From: Candidatus Bathyarchaeota archaeon
GTDB lineage: Archaea; Thermoproteota; Bathyarchaeia; 40CM-2-53-6
NCBI GenBank assembly: GCA_005882895.1
Contig: VBBD01000009.1
Span: forward strand, 71,648 to 105,720
Length of the DNA: 34,073 nt
Direction of reading: 5' to 3'
Below are positions 22,361 to 29,535 of the stretch, piece by piece. The translations under genes were made by a program, and so were the position numbers. The notes below the pieces were generated by a model. It saw only the letters and a list, made by a program, of their open reading frames with translations, had not been told where the DNA came from and searched no databases. Each line of letters begins with the position of its first letter. Position 1 is the first letter of the stretch.

Positions 22361-23333
22361 CTTTCCCGTTCTCCAGCTCAATCATGTACGCCTTTAGAAT
22401 TCCTTCGGTATATTCGCTCCCCGGATTGATACATTGAGTTTTACCGATCTTGACGAGGCCAGGGCTCTCGTGTATGTGGCCATGAAGCCCCAGGAGGGGT
22501 TGATATTTCTCGATGACCTTTCGAACCGAGGTGGATCCTACCGGAATGAACGCTGGTCTCCCTCCTTCGTAGACCGGTCGGAGAGTCCCGTCAAGTTTCG
22601 GGGCCATGTCAATTGTAGAATTGTAAGGGGGGACGTGGAAGCAGAAGCATGATGTCTCGATGGATTTTAGTTGTGACACGGTCTTCTCTAGCTTCTCTAA
22701 GAGTTCGTCTTCGGTGCATTCGCGTGGGCTGTGCCACGGAGTTAGGTTTGACCAGCCAACGCATGCCGCCTCGTGGTGTTCATCGAAATGGACCACTGAC
22801 TCCTCTGCAAAAACTACGTTCGGAGAACTCCTTAGAACGTCGTCGAGAACGAACTTGTCGTCGTTCCCGGGGTGGATGATTACTTTTGAATCGGGGGCTT
22901 TTTTTGGGATGAGGGACAGCCAGTCTTTCACCATCTCTACTTCAAGGTCCTCGAAGACCTTCTCGACGTACTCCTGATCCTGGCTTAGCTTTTCGACTTC
23001 AGCCTTGGAGCAAACGTAGGGCAAGTAACAATGCTGTCGAATTTGCTTTTTGAGGTCGGGCAGGCCCTCTTCCGAGATCTTCATCTTTTTGCCTAGAAAG
23101 TTGGCGGTGTAACCTCCTTCAGGCTCACGTACGATGGGAACCATTACTTTACTGGTCATATCTCCTCCCATCAACAATACATTCGCGTTGAACATCGAGG
23201 CAGAGTTCAGGAATTTTCTCCAAACCACGTCGCTTCCGTGGAAGTCTGAGGAGAAGATTATTCTGGTCTTGAGCAAAGTTGAGAAAGGGAGAAACCCTAA
23301 TCTTTTAAATTCTCTAGGGTAGTTTGCGGGCAT
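22332..23333 (-). CDS. Calcineurin-like metallophosphoesterase
   Basis: This 333-residue protein has the five metal/phosphate blocks of the calcineurin-like superfamily in order: IIFSSDFHGS (Asp 30, His 32), LLMGGDMT (Asp 58), IHPGNDDKF (Asn and Asp), CFHVPPYNS and LLGLHGHIHESP (the GHxH block), followed by INPGSEY. A central helical insert (about 85-145) is larger than in the smallest members and may cap the active site. Members hydrolyse phosphomonoesters, diesters or nucleotides; the substrate here is unknown. The start is ATG 23333, but a later start near residue 19 would also keep the fold. The only near neighbour upstream is a divergent nucleotidyltransferase 78 bases away. Confidence 0.92.
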   Translation of the reverse strand: MPANYPREFKRLGFLPFSTLLKTRIIFSSDFHGSDVVWRKFLNSASMFNANVLLMGGDMTSKVMVPIVREPEGGYTANFLGKKMKISEEGLPDLKKQIRQHCYLPYVCSKAEVEKLSQDQEYVEKVFEDLEVEMVKDWLSLIPKKAPDSKVIIHPGNDDKFVLDDVLRSSPNVVFAEESVVHFDEHHEAACVGWSNLTPWHSPRECTEDELLEKLEKTVSQLKSIETSCFCFHVPPYNSTIDMAPKLDGTLRPVYEGGRPAFIPVGSTSVRKVIEKYQPLLGLHGHIHESPGLVKIGKTQCINPGSEYTEGILKAYMIELENGKVKRLQRLEG

Positions 23334-23352
23334 ACTATCTCGGGTTCTACGA

Positions 23353-23398
23353 AATTTAAGTATGTAACGAGATCAAACCTCCTTCCATAGGGTGGAAG
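23353..23398 (+). promoter_or_regulatory. Promoter with a start-site dyad for the nucleotidyltransferase gene
   Basis: AATTTAAGTAT (23353-23363) is a good TATA element. It places the transcription start near 23385, inside the inverted repeat CTTCCA-N5-TGGAAG (23382-23398). The ATG is at 23412. The position suggests an operator or a 5' hairpin. The same A/T box could be read in the other direction for the metallophosphoesterase. Confidence 0.45.
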
Positions 23399-23411
23399 AA
23401 GCTACTTACTC

Positions 23412-24188
23412 ATGCAATCCGCAATATCTGACGAAGCGAAACGGATATTGGACGAGGCAAGGGAAAGGGGGATCATTCTTAGGCTCTTCGGCGGAGTTGC
23501 CGTAAAGTATCATTGTCCAAGCGCAACGCATAGGTCCCTCCAGAGATCTTATCCTGACCTAGATTTCTTTGGAAGAGGAAAACAAGGTCGGGAAGTCAGG
23601 AAGCTTTTCCTGGATCTGGGCTACGAGCCTAACCAACGGTTCAATGCCCTCCATGGTGCCACTCGATTGATTTTCGAAGACGCCAAGAATCAGAGGGTCG
23701 TAGACATTTTCCTAGATGTTTTTAGGATGTGCCACACTCTTCATCTCGGAGACAGGCTTACTCTTGATGACTACACTATACCGATCTCCGACTTGCTCTT
23801 GACGAAACTCCAGGTTGTAGAAATCAACGAGAAGGATATCCGAGACCTAATCGCGATTCTAAATGACCACGACGTAGTCGAAAGGATCGCTTCCGTTGAA
23901 AAGGAAGTAATCGATACCGGCTACATCGCGAGTTTGTGCGCAGACGATTGGGGATTATGCAAGACTATCTCTCTAACGCTGAGGAAGCTCCTGACCTTCA
24001 TCTCGAAATACGAACTAGAACCTGGAGCCAGGCAGATCCTCGAAACCCGAATCAACAAGCTTCTGCATGCGATTGAGATGGTTCCGAAGTCGTTCAAATG
24101 GAGATTGCGTGACAAGGTTGGGGAGAGGAAGCTGTGGTACGACCTCCCAGAGATCCCCATACGGACCCAATCGGTTTCTTCAGCGTGA
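23412..24188 (+). CDS. Nucleotidyltransferase-fold protein (AbiEii/MNT-like)
   Basis: This 258-residue protein has the polymerase-beta-type nucleotidyltransferase core. ILRLFGGVAVKYHCP (23-36) provides the GG-x-A loop, RSYPDLDFFGRG (46-56) provides the first metal Asp pair, and VVDIFLDVFRMCH (about 98-110) provides the third acidic strand. Then comes TIPISDLLLTKLQVVEINEKD, very like the AbiEii and MNT pattern 'P-x-x-[YD]-L-[LI]-x-x-K', followed by KDIRDLIAIL. A helical C-terminal half follows. AbiEii proteins are toxins of abortive-infection pairs, while other relatives modify antibiotics or are housekeeping enzymes. No AbiEi-like antitoxin gene lies beside it, so the toxin role is not supported by context. 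Start ATG 23412. The end overlaps Trm112 by 9 bases, tail to tail. Confidence 0.78.
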   Translation: MQSAISDEAKRILDEARERGIILRLFGGVAVKYHCPSATHRSLQRSYPDLDFFGRGKQGREVRKLFLDLGYEPNQRFNALHGATRLIFEDAKNQRVVDIFLDVFRMCHTLHLGDRLTLDDYTIPISDLLLTKLQVVEINEKDIRDLIAILNDHDVVERIASVEKEVIDTGYIASLCADDWGLCKTISLTLRKLLTFISKYELEPGARQILETRINKLLHAIEMVPKSFKWRLRDKVGERKLWYDLPEIPIRTQSVSSA

Positions 24189-24458
24189 CAATTGAAGGTT
24201 GAAGGGTTTTCCTTCCCGCAATACTTGAGGTGGTGCGTTATCTTTCCATTTGCTTAGCCATGATAGTTCGTCCCTCTGCTCCCGTAAATCGTCAGGAAGT
24301 AGCTGAGGTATCTCATCCATAATTGGATACCAGCGTCCGCACTCCGAACATACAAGTAATCCTTCAACGATCTCCTCTTTCTCTTGGAAGACATGTAGAT
24401 CGAGGGGGTAATGCTTGTCGATGGGACAAGCGAGAATATCCATCAACCGTCTCTTCAA
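24180..24458 (-). CDS. Trm112-like zinc-ribbon protein
   Basis: This 92-residue protein belongs to the Trm112/YcaR type: MKRRLMDILACPIDKHYPL, then GLLVCSECGRWYPIMDEIP and QLLPDDLREQRDEL. Trm112 binds and activates several tRNA, rRNA and protein methyltransferases. The second half-site CSEC (Cys 37 and 40) is intact, but the first, usually CPxC, reads CPID, so zinc binding is probably lost or incomplete, as in several archaeal members. The insert between the two halves (LHVFQEKEEIVE) is of the archaeal short type. The start is TTG 24458, or ATG five codons later. It lies downstream of the nucleotide-sugar dehydrogenase by 117 bases but need not be linked in function. Confidence 0.88.
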   Translation of the reverse strand: MKRRLMDILACPIDKHYPLDLHVFQEKEEIVEGLLVCSECGRWYPIMDEIPQLLPDDLREQRDELSWLSKWKDNAPPQVLREGKPFNLQLSR

Positions 24459-24531
24459 CGCGATTCCCAGGATTCTGTAACGCTAGGCTTTCCCGGATAA
24501 GGATAACTGTTAACGTGATTGAATTCATCCG

Positions 24532-24546
24532 AGTCAAGTGTTGACT
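24532..24546. repeat. 15-bp dyad between the dehydrogenase and Trm112 genes
   Basis: AGTCAA-GTG-TTGACT is an exact inverted repeat. It lies 29 bases past the dehydrogenase stop (minus strand) and 73 bases before the Trm112 start, so it may be a 3' hairpin or an upstream regulator site. Confidence 0.4.
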
Positions 24547-24575
24547 TGGTGCCCCTCTTCCGGCGCATGATGATT

Positions 24576-25934
24576 CTACGGTCGTCCCGTTGCAAGATAA
24601 GTGAATCCGGCTTCCTCGCACTCCCTCTGATCTCGAAGATTTCTTGTATCGTACAGTATAGGAAGGTTACGCATAAGGCTCCTTATTTTCGAAAGGTCGA
24701 CACTTCGAAACACGTTGTGCGCTGTTGCTATGATGAGCGCGTCCGCGTCTCGGACGGATTCGATCTCGGAGCTCCCGGATTCGTACGCTCTGCCTCCGAC
24801 CACCACGCGTGGAACGTAGGGGTCAAAGACGCGAATCTTCGCTCTAGATTGTTTGAGTAGCTTGAGAATCTCTAAGCTCGGGCTTCTTCGAGTATCTTTG
24901 ACTTCGCCTTTGTATGCTAACCCCCATACGACCACAGTAGCACTTGCTAGACTCCTCTTGCTGGCTCTTAGTGTGCTGCCCAGTCGTTCAATCGTATGGA
25001 CGGGCATCATTTTGTTAACAGCCTTAGACGCAGATACTAGGCGGAGAGGGAATCCAGCCTGCTTTGCTTTGAAAACGAGATAGAATGGGTCCTTTGGGAT
25101 GCAATGGCCTCCAACTCCGGGACCTGGATAGTGTGGCATGAATCCGAATGGTTTTGTTGCTGCAGCGTTGATCGCTTCGATGAAGTCAACGCCCAAGGTC
25201 TCATGGAGGACTGCCAGCTCGTTTACTAGGGCGATATTCACGTAGCGGAAGATGTTCTCTAGCATTTTTGTTGCTTCCGCGACTGACGGGCTTCCAACTG
25301 TGACAACCGGAGCTTCCAAGATCGCCTTGTAGAATTCAGCACCTAGTTGAGTTGACTCGCCATCGATCCCTCCTACCACTTTTGGAATGTTTCTTACCCC
25401 GAACTTTGCATTACCATAGTCAATCCGTTCCGGAGAGTATACTAGGGCAAAGTCCTTCTCCGGTTTCTTCCCATCTCGTTCTAGCAACGGTTGAAAGATA
25501 TCTTTCGTGGTCCCTGGGAAACTGGTGCTCTCTACGATAACGAGTTTGAATCCGGCGAGGTTCTTTGACAGGCCCCTTGCAACCGATCGAAGAAAGGAGA
25601 GATCCGGCTCGCTTTTGGCATTAAGAGGAGTTGGCACACAGACGATCAATATGTCAGAAGAAGTCGCCCCGTCGGAGAGACTATCTGTAGCGCTGATCAA
25701 TCCAGCCCTTACAAGGTCAGGCAGATGTCTTTCGCTGTAAGCATCCTCGACGTAGCAAATACCCTTGTTGATCATGGAAACCTTCTCTTTGTCCACATCG
25801 ACACCGACTACAACAAAGCCTGCTTCCGCAGAAGCTACGGCTAGCGGGACACCGACATAGCCCAGACCCACAACACACACTTTCACCTTCTTTGACCTTA
25901 TCTTATCCAACATGGCAGTCGTATTTTCGTTCAA
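24576..25934 (-). CDS. Nucleotide-sugar dehydrogenase (UDP-GlcNAc/ManNAc/UDP-glucose 6-dehydrogenase family)
   Basis: This enzyme oxidises the C6 alcohol of a UDP-sugar to a carboxylate in two NAD-dependent steps. The 452 residues show the NAD site VVGLGYVGVPLA (21-32), IVESTSFPGTT, YSPERI (Glu 169), the active-site lysine segment SVAEATKMLENIFRYVN (Lys 223) and the nucleophile GVGGHCIPKDP (Cys 278). WGLAYKGEVKDTRRSP opens the C-terminal UDP-binding domain. The LENIFRYVN and GHCIPKDPFYL forms are typical of the WecC/WbpA branch that acts on N-acetylhexosamines, rather than of UDP-glucose dehydrogenase. The start is TTG 25934, 8 bases after the DUF354 glycosyltransferase, so they share an operon. 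The product would be a sugar acid for surface glycans. Confidence 0.93.
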   Translation of the reverse strand: MNENTTAMLDKIRSKKVKVCVVGLGYVGVPLAVASAEAGFVVVGVDVDKEKVSMINKGICYVEDAYSERHLPDLVRAGLISATDSLSDGATSSDILIVCVPTPLNAKSEPDLSFLRSVARGLSKNLAGFKLVIVESTSFPGTTKDIFQPLLERDGKKPEKDFALVYSPERIDYGNAKFGVRNIPKVVGGIDGESTQLGAEFYKAILEAPVVTVGSPSVAEATKMLENIFRYVNIALVNELAVLHETLGVDFIEAINAAATKPFGFMPHYPGPGVGGHCIPKDPFYLVFKAKQAGFPLRLVSASKAVNKMMPVHTIERLGSTLRASKRSLASATVVVWGLAYKGEVKDTRRSPSLEILKLLKQSRAKIRVFDPYVPRVVVGGRAYESGSSEIESVRDADALIIATAHNVFRSVDLSKIRSLMRNLPILYDTRNLRDQRECEEAGFTYLATGRP

Positions 25935-25942
25935 TGTCGTAT

Positions 25943-27013
25943 CTATTTCCCCGTTAGTTTTACCGTGCTAAGAATCTTGGCGACTGGGTCTTCCATCTTG
26001 GCTAGAAGTTTTTTCCCGCGTCTTTTCTGGGGTCCAAAGGCCTCCGGGTCGGTTAGCATTCTATGCACCTTAGATGCGATCTCACGGGGGGACTTAATTG
26101 TCTCGACTAGGCCTAGCCTCTCCAAATACTGGATGTAAAGGGGCTTAGGCCCTGGAAAGCAGGAAATTGATGGAATTCCCAAGAGCGCAGCCTCTACAGT
26201 CATGGTACCGCCCGATCCGACAAAGGCTGACGAATACGAAAGCAGACTAGTGGCATCGACTATCCTGTCAACTACAGTCACTTTTTCACCAAACCGCTTC
26301 CTTATCACCGGGGCTTGCATCCCGTACCTCGTCGATACGACTGCTTGGCATTCCAGTCCCCTCTTCAGCAGTTCATCGATGATTGGCGCCACGATTGGGT
26401 CCTTGTCGCTTGACTTCCCCATGAGATACGACGCGAATGCTTCCTCTGTTCGGAAAACAACAATCGGCCTATCCCTCTTCAAGTCCAATTGTCTTAGAAC
26501 GGTATCGCTCGGACGATGACGTTTGAGCCAAGCTGCTGGGTCCAACGCCCTGTAGAGAATGACCCTGCGTGAGGGTCCGCCGAACTCCTCCCAAACCGAT
26601 CGACCGATGATCCACGGACAACAAAGGAAAGTCGTCAGGGGTATCGTCAGTCGAGCTACCATCCAAGAGTGGGGCGAGTCATTAGCTGCAACATGAGGAA
26701 TACCCAAACCGAATGCGACCCGAGAAGCTTCGACTGATGAGAAGGAGACAGCCACGTTTGGCTTCCACTTCTGAATTAACTTCGCGAGTTTTGTAATTCT
26801 CTCAGCGCTCGCGAGGAGTTTTCCAAAAGCTGTTCCGCCGCCATGGCTTCCTACTACCGAAAATCGCAGTTTCTTCAACTTGAGAGTTTGTTCGGCCTCG
26901 CGGTAGACGCGCGTAGTGATCAACGCCTCATGTCCTTCCCGCCTCAGTGCGTGGTACAAAGGCTCGAAGAAGAGCGCCTGTTTCGGCGTTAGAACTTCAA
27001 TCCAGACTTTCAT
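25943..27013 (-). CDS. DUF354-family GT-B glycosyltransferase-like protein
   Basis: This 356-residue protein of the archaeal DUF354 family is related in fold to MurG and UDP-GlcNAc 2-epimerase. The N-terminal Rossmann half opens MKVWIEVLTPKQALFFEPLY and has HEALITTRVYREAEQTLK. The second half contains PIVVFRTEEAFASYL and the donor-site segment AFVGSGGTMTVEAALLGIPS followed by SCFPGPKPLYIQYLE. These are the family hallmarks. The exact sugar is unknown, but linkage with a nucleotide-sugar dehydrogenase suggests a hexuronic-acid or N-acetylhexosamine donor. No membrane helix or signal peptide; it acts at the cytosolic face. Start ATG 27013 with a TATA-like box 40-50 bases upstream. First gene of the minus-strand glycan operon. 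Confidence 0.88.
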   Translation of the reverse strand: MKVWIEVLTPKQALFFEPLYHALRREGHEALITTRVYREAEQTLKLKKLRFSVVGSHGGGTAFGKLLASAERITKLAKLIQKWKPNVAVSFSSVEASRVAFGLGIPHVAANDSPHSWMVARLTIPLTTFLCCPWIIGRSVWEEFGGPSRRVILYRALDPAAWLKRHRPSDTVLRQLDLKRDRPIVVFRTEEAFASYLMGKSSDKDPIVAPIIDELLKRGLECQAVVSTRYGMQAPVIRKRFGEKVTVVDRIVDATSLLSYSSAFVGSGGTMTVEAALLGIPSISCFPGPKPLYIQYLERLGLVETIKSPREIASKVHRMLTDPEAFGPQKRRGKKLLAKMEDPVAKILSTVKLTGK

Positions 27014-27053
27014 AGTCTATTTTTCCGGGCAACACTCGAGGCAAACGACAAGT

Positions 27054-27063
27054 AGATAAAAGA
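27054..27063 (-). promoter_or_regulatory. TATA box of the glycosyltransferase operon
   Basis: The minus strand reads TCTTTTATCT, with a predicted start near 27032 and a leader of about 19 bases before ATG 27013. Confidence 0.4.
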
Positions 27064-27134
27064 TGCAAATATTTTGACCCTCGAATCATTTCTGTGAGGA
27101 AGACTGGCGTCATTCGTGTTAACTGGCTATTGCA

Positions 27135-27153
27135 GCCATCTCGTAATGATGGC
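27135..27153. repeat. 19-bp dyad in the divergent glycan promoter region
   Basis: GCCATC-N7-GATGGC is an exact inverted repeat midway between the two divergent genes (27013 and 27244). Two GTTAAC hexamers flank it nearby. It is a candidate site for a regulator of both operons. Confidence 0.4.
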
Positions 27154-27243
27154 AACTTCTCCTTGTCGACCTCCCGATATTGTAATGGATTCGTATCAAT
27201 TGGTTAACCCGCCAATGCAACTATCTGCGGTTTCCGCAAGATT

Positions 27244-28572
27244 ATGGTGTTTCGAACGAGCAATCAATTTTCCGAATCCAAGATTGCTATCATAGGCAAC
27301 GAACCGGAAGCACTCCTGCTTTCAACCTTGTTTGCCGAGGCAGGCCATCCAAATTATCTCGTAGGGCGTTTTGATGAAGCCAAGACCAAAAGAACGGATA
27401 CCGGCGGGATAGGCGAAGCGAGATGGTTGCTAGGGGTTCACCGGAAAACAGGAACTACCACTCTCCTGTCAAGCGTGGAAGCCCTCTCTGCGAACCCACC
27501 CTCGATTATTGTCTTAACCGGGCACGCCGTGAGTCAAAGAGAGATTAGTGAGCTCGAAATAACTACTCGCGCCATTTGTAAGTTTATCTCTCGTGGGACA
27601 AGCCTCACTTTTACCGGGTTATGCCAACCGAACTTCACCGATACAACCCTTCGACAAACCATCGAGAAGCACAGCGGCTACGCTGTCGGCAGAGATGTCC
27701 AGTTAAGCTACGTGCCCTTGTTTTGGAGCGGGGAGACCCTTCAGAAATTCAGGGAGAAGCCGAAACTCATCGCAGGAATAGGGAAAGGAGCACTCTCGTT
27801 AGCTCAGGAGATTTTTCTTGCTGTATTCCCCTCCATCAGTACGAGTTCAAAACTTAGCGCCGCTGAGGCGGCCAGCCTGTTTGGGCCAATCTATAGAGAC
27901 GTGTTGCGAGCTTTGGAGTTCGAACTAGCAACCCTCTGCGAGACTGGTGATGTAGACTATTCTGAGGCTCTCGATCTCAGCAGGCAATCTGGAACTGACA
28001 ATCTGGGGATCCCCAGCACTTTTGTTGTCAGAGATGCAATTGCGAGCAACATCGCGATTGGCAGCTCGGGTAGCCGAGGAAACCTGAGCGTGGTTCGGGC
28101 AGCGCGTCGAATCAACGAGTCGGGTGAGCAAAGAGTTCTGGACTTGGTGAAGAGTGCATTGTCTCTTTGCGGAAAACGCTTTCGGCATTCTAGAATTGCA
28201 ATCTTGGGTTTCAGTGGGCTGGAGTCGCCCCGAGATTCGAAACCTAGTCCGCCACAAATTATTCGGACGCTTGAAAGGAGAGGTGCAATACTTTCAGTGT
28301 ACCCTGGGAGAGACAATCGATGGTTCGAAGCTGGCGTCCTAGGCGAGGGGGTTAGAGTTGAGAACTCGCCGTTGAGAGCTGCATCGAGGACGAGCTGCGC
28401 TCTAGTCGCTTTAGACAGGTCGGACTTTGCAGAGATAAGTTCGCAAAAGTTGGCTTCAGAGATGAGCCGTCCGGGGGCAGTATGCGATCTGTCAAGGGTT
28501 CTGGAAGCTTCAAATGTGGAGAGAGCGGGCCTCTTCTATACTTCTATTGGAAGAGGCAGTTCGAGGACTTGA
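27244..28572 (+). CDS. Catalytically dead paralogue of nucleotide-sugar dehydrogenase
   Basis: The 442 residues follow the whole length of the nucleotide-sugar dehydrogenase fold. An N-terminal Rossmann part is IAIIGNEPEALLLSTLFAEA, the central helices are LSAAEAASLFGPIYRDVLR and ALEFELATLCE, and the C-terminal domain is RIAILGFSGLESPRDSKPSP. Yet every catalytic feature is gone. The NAD glycine loop GxGxxG reads GNEPEA (18-23), the SPER glutamate motif reads YVPLFW, the active-site lysine of AAEAAK is Ser 211, and the GGHCxP nucleophile segment is absent. No frameshift or stop is present, so the fold has been kept while the activity was lost. It could be a regulatory or scaffold subunit. The gene is coupled by a TTGA overlap to the Gfo/Idh oxidoreductase downstream. 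Start ATG 27244. Confidence 0.75.
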   Translation: MVFRTSNQFSESKIAIIGNEPEALLLSTLFAEAGHPNYLVGRFDEAKTKRTDTGGIGEARWLLGVHRKTGTTTLLSSVEALSANPPSIIVLTGHAVSQREISELEITTRAICKFISRGTSLTFTGLCQPNFTDTTLRQTIEKHSGYAVGRDVQLSYVPLFWSGETLQKFREKPKLIAGIGKGALSLAQEIFLAVFPSISTSSKLSAAEAASLFGPIYRDVLRALEFELATLCETGDVDYSEALDLSRQSGTDNLGIPSTFVVRDAIASNIAIGSSGSRGNLSVVRAARRINESGEQRVLDLVKSALSLCGKRFRHSRIAILGFSGLESPRDSKPSPPQIIRTLERRGAILSVYPGRDNRWFEAGVLGEGVRVENSPLRAASRTSCALVALDRSDFAEISSQKLASEMSRPGAVCDLSRVLEASNVERAGLFYTSIGRGSSRT

Positions 28573-29510
28573 AACGTGTCGGCGCCGGCGTCATAGGAAC
28601 CGGATTCTGGGGCGAGAATCAAGTACGAGTCCTCCGCCAAAATCCCAAATGCAATCTTATCGGAATCTGCGACTCTAATCGCGAGCGAGCAAAACAGGTC
28701 GGGTCGAAATATTCGGTTCCGTGGTATACTGATACCCATGAGTTTCTTCGCATTCCCGAAATAGAAGCCGTGACGGTCGCAACACCTACCCACACACACT
28801 TCCAAGTCGGGACTAGGATTCTAGAAGCTGGAAAGCACCTTTTGGTGGAAAAACCTATGACTGGGAATCAGGAACAAGCTCGCAAACTCGTCGCCACCAG
28901 CTCAAAAGCAGGTTTGAAGCTTATGGTCGGATTTATTGAACGGTTCAACCCAGGGGTTCGATTTGTCAAAAAGCTACTAACTCAAAAAGCCGCAGGGCAG
29001 GTCATTATCGCTACCGGGCGTCGTGTCGCGCGTTGGCCGATCAGGATAGGTGACGTTGGAGTGATCAAGGATACGGCGATACACGATATTGACATTATGC
29101 GGTTTCTCTTAGAGGACAATGTCTCGGTAGTCTATGCCCAGACCGGTTCCTTGAAGCATTCCTTTGAGGACTATGCCGAGATCATGTTACGCTTCAGTCG
29201 CGGCGTTACTGGTTTCTTGGATGCAAATTGGTTGACCCCTCGCAAAGTTCGCACATTGATAATTACTGGGAGTGAGGCAACAATCAACCTAGATTACATA
29301 ACTCAAGAGATTACAGTTGAAAATTCGAAAATGATGACCAAACCGTACATTAGGTACGATGAACCGCTACGATTAGAACTTGAATACTTCATGAAGGTCG
29401 TGAGTGACGACGTGGACCCTATACCTTCCGGGAAGGATGCGATAGAAGCCATTCGCGTGTGTGACACGGCCTTGAAATCCGGCAAGACCAGAACCGCCTG
29501 TAAGAACTAA
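28569..29510 (+). CDS. Gfo/Idh/MocA-family sugar oxidoreductase
   Basis: This NAD(P)-dependent oxidoreductase of 313 residues is built of a Rossmann domain and a C-terminal beta-sheet domain. The NAD motif is GVIGTGFWGENQVRVL near the N-terminus, then VTVATPTHTHFQV and the catalytic-lysine motif LLVEKPMTGN, and the substrate-side IHDIDIMRFLL with its conserved His-Asp. A longer frame opens at ATG 28482, but the proper fold begins at TTG 28569, whose TTG overlaps the TGA of the preceding gene as TTGA. That start is preferred. In the WbpB/WlbA branch such enzymes oxidise the 3-position of UDP-N-acetylglucosaminuronic acid, which would fit the dehydrogenase made by the neighbouring operon. This is inference; the aminotransferase and acetyltransferase of that route are not in the window. 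Confidence 0.88.
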   Translation: MKRVGAGVIGTGFWGENQVRVLRQNPKCNLIGICDSNRERAKQVGSKYSVPWYTDTHEFLRIPEIEAVTVATPTHTHFQVGTRILEAGKHLLVEKPMTGNQEQARKLVATSSKAGLKLMVGFIERFNPGVRFVKKLLTQKAAGQVIIATGRRVARWPIRIGDVGVIKDTAIHDIDIMRFLLEDNVSVVYAQTGSLKHSFEDYAEIMLRFSRGVTGFLDANWLTPRKVRTLIITGSEATINLDYITQEITVENSKMMTKPYIRYDEPLRLELEYFMKVVSDDVDPIPSGKDAIEAIRVCDTALKSGKTRTACKN

Positions 29511-29535
29511 TGATCAGTCCGCAGAGGCAAACCGC

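Noticed and set aside
24459-24575. Dyad AGTCAA-GTG-TTGACT as an attachment or recombination site
   Set aside because: There is no integrase or duplicate site nearby; a hairpin or regulator site is enough to explain it.
28482-28568. Upstream ATG start for the Gfo/Idh gene
   Set aside because: It would add 29 residues with no similarity, lying entirely within the preceding gene. The TTGA-coupled TTG at 28569 starts exactly at the Rossmann fold.
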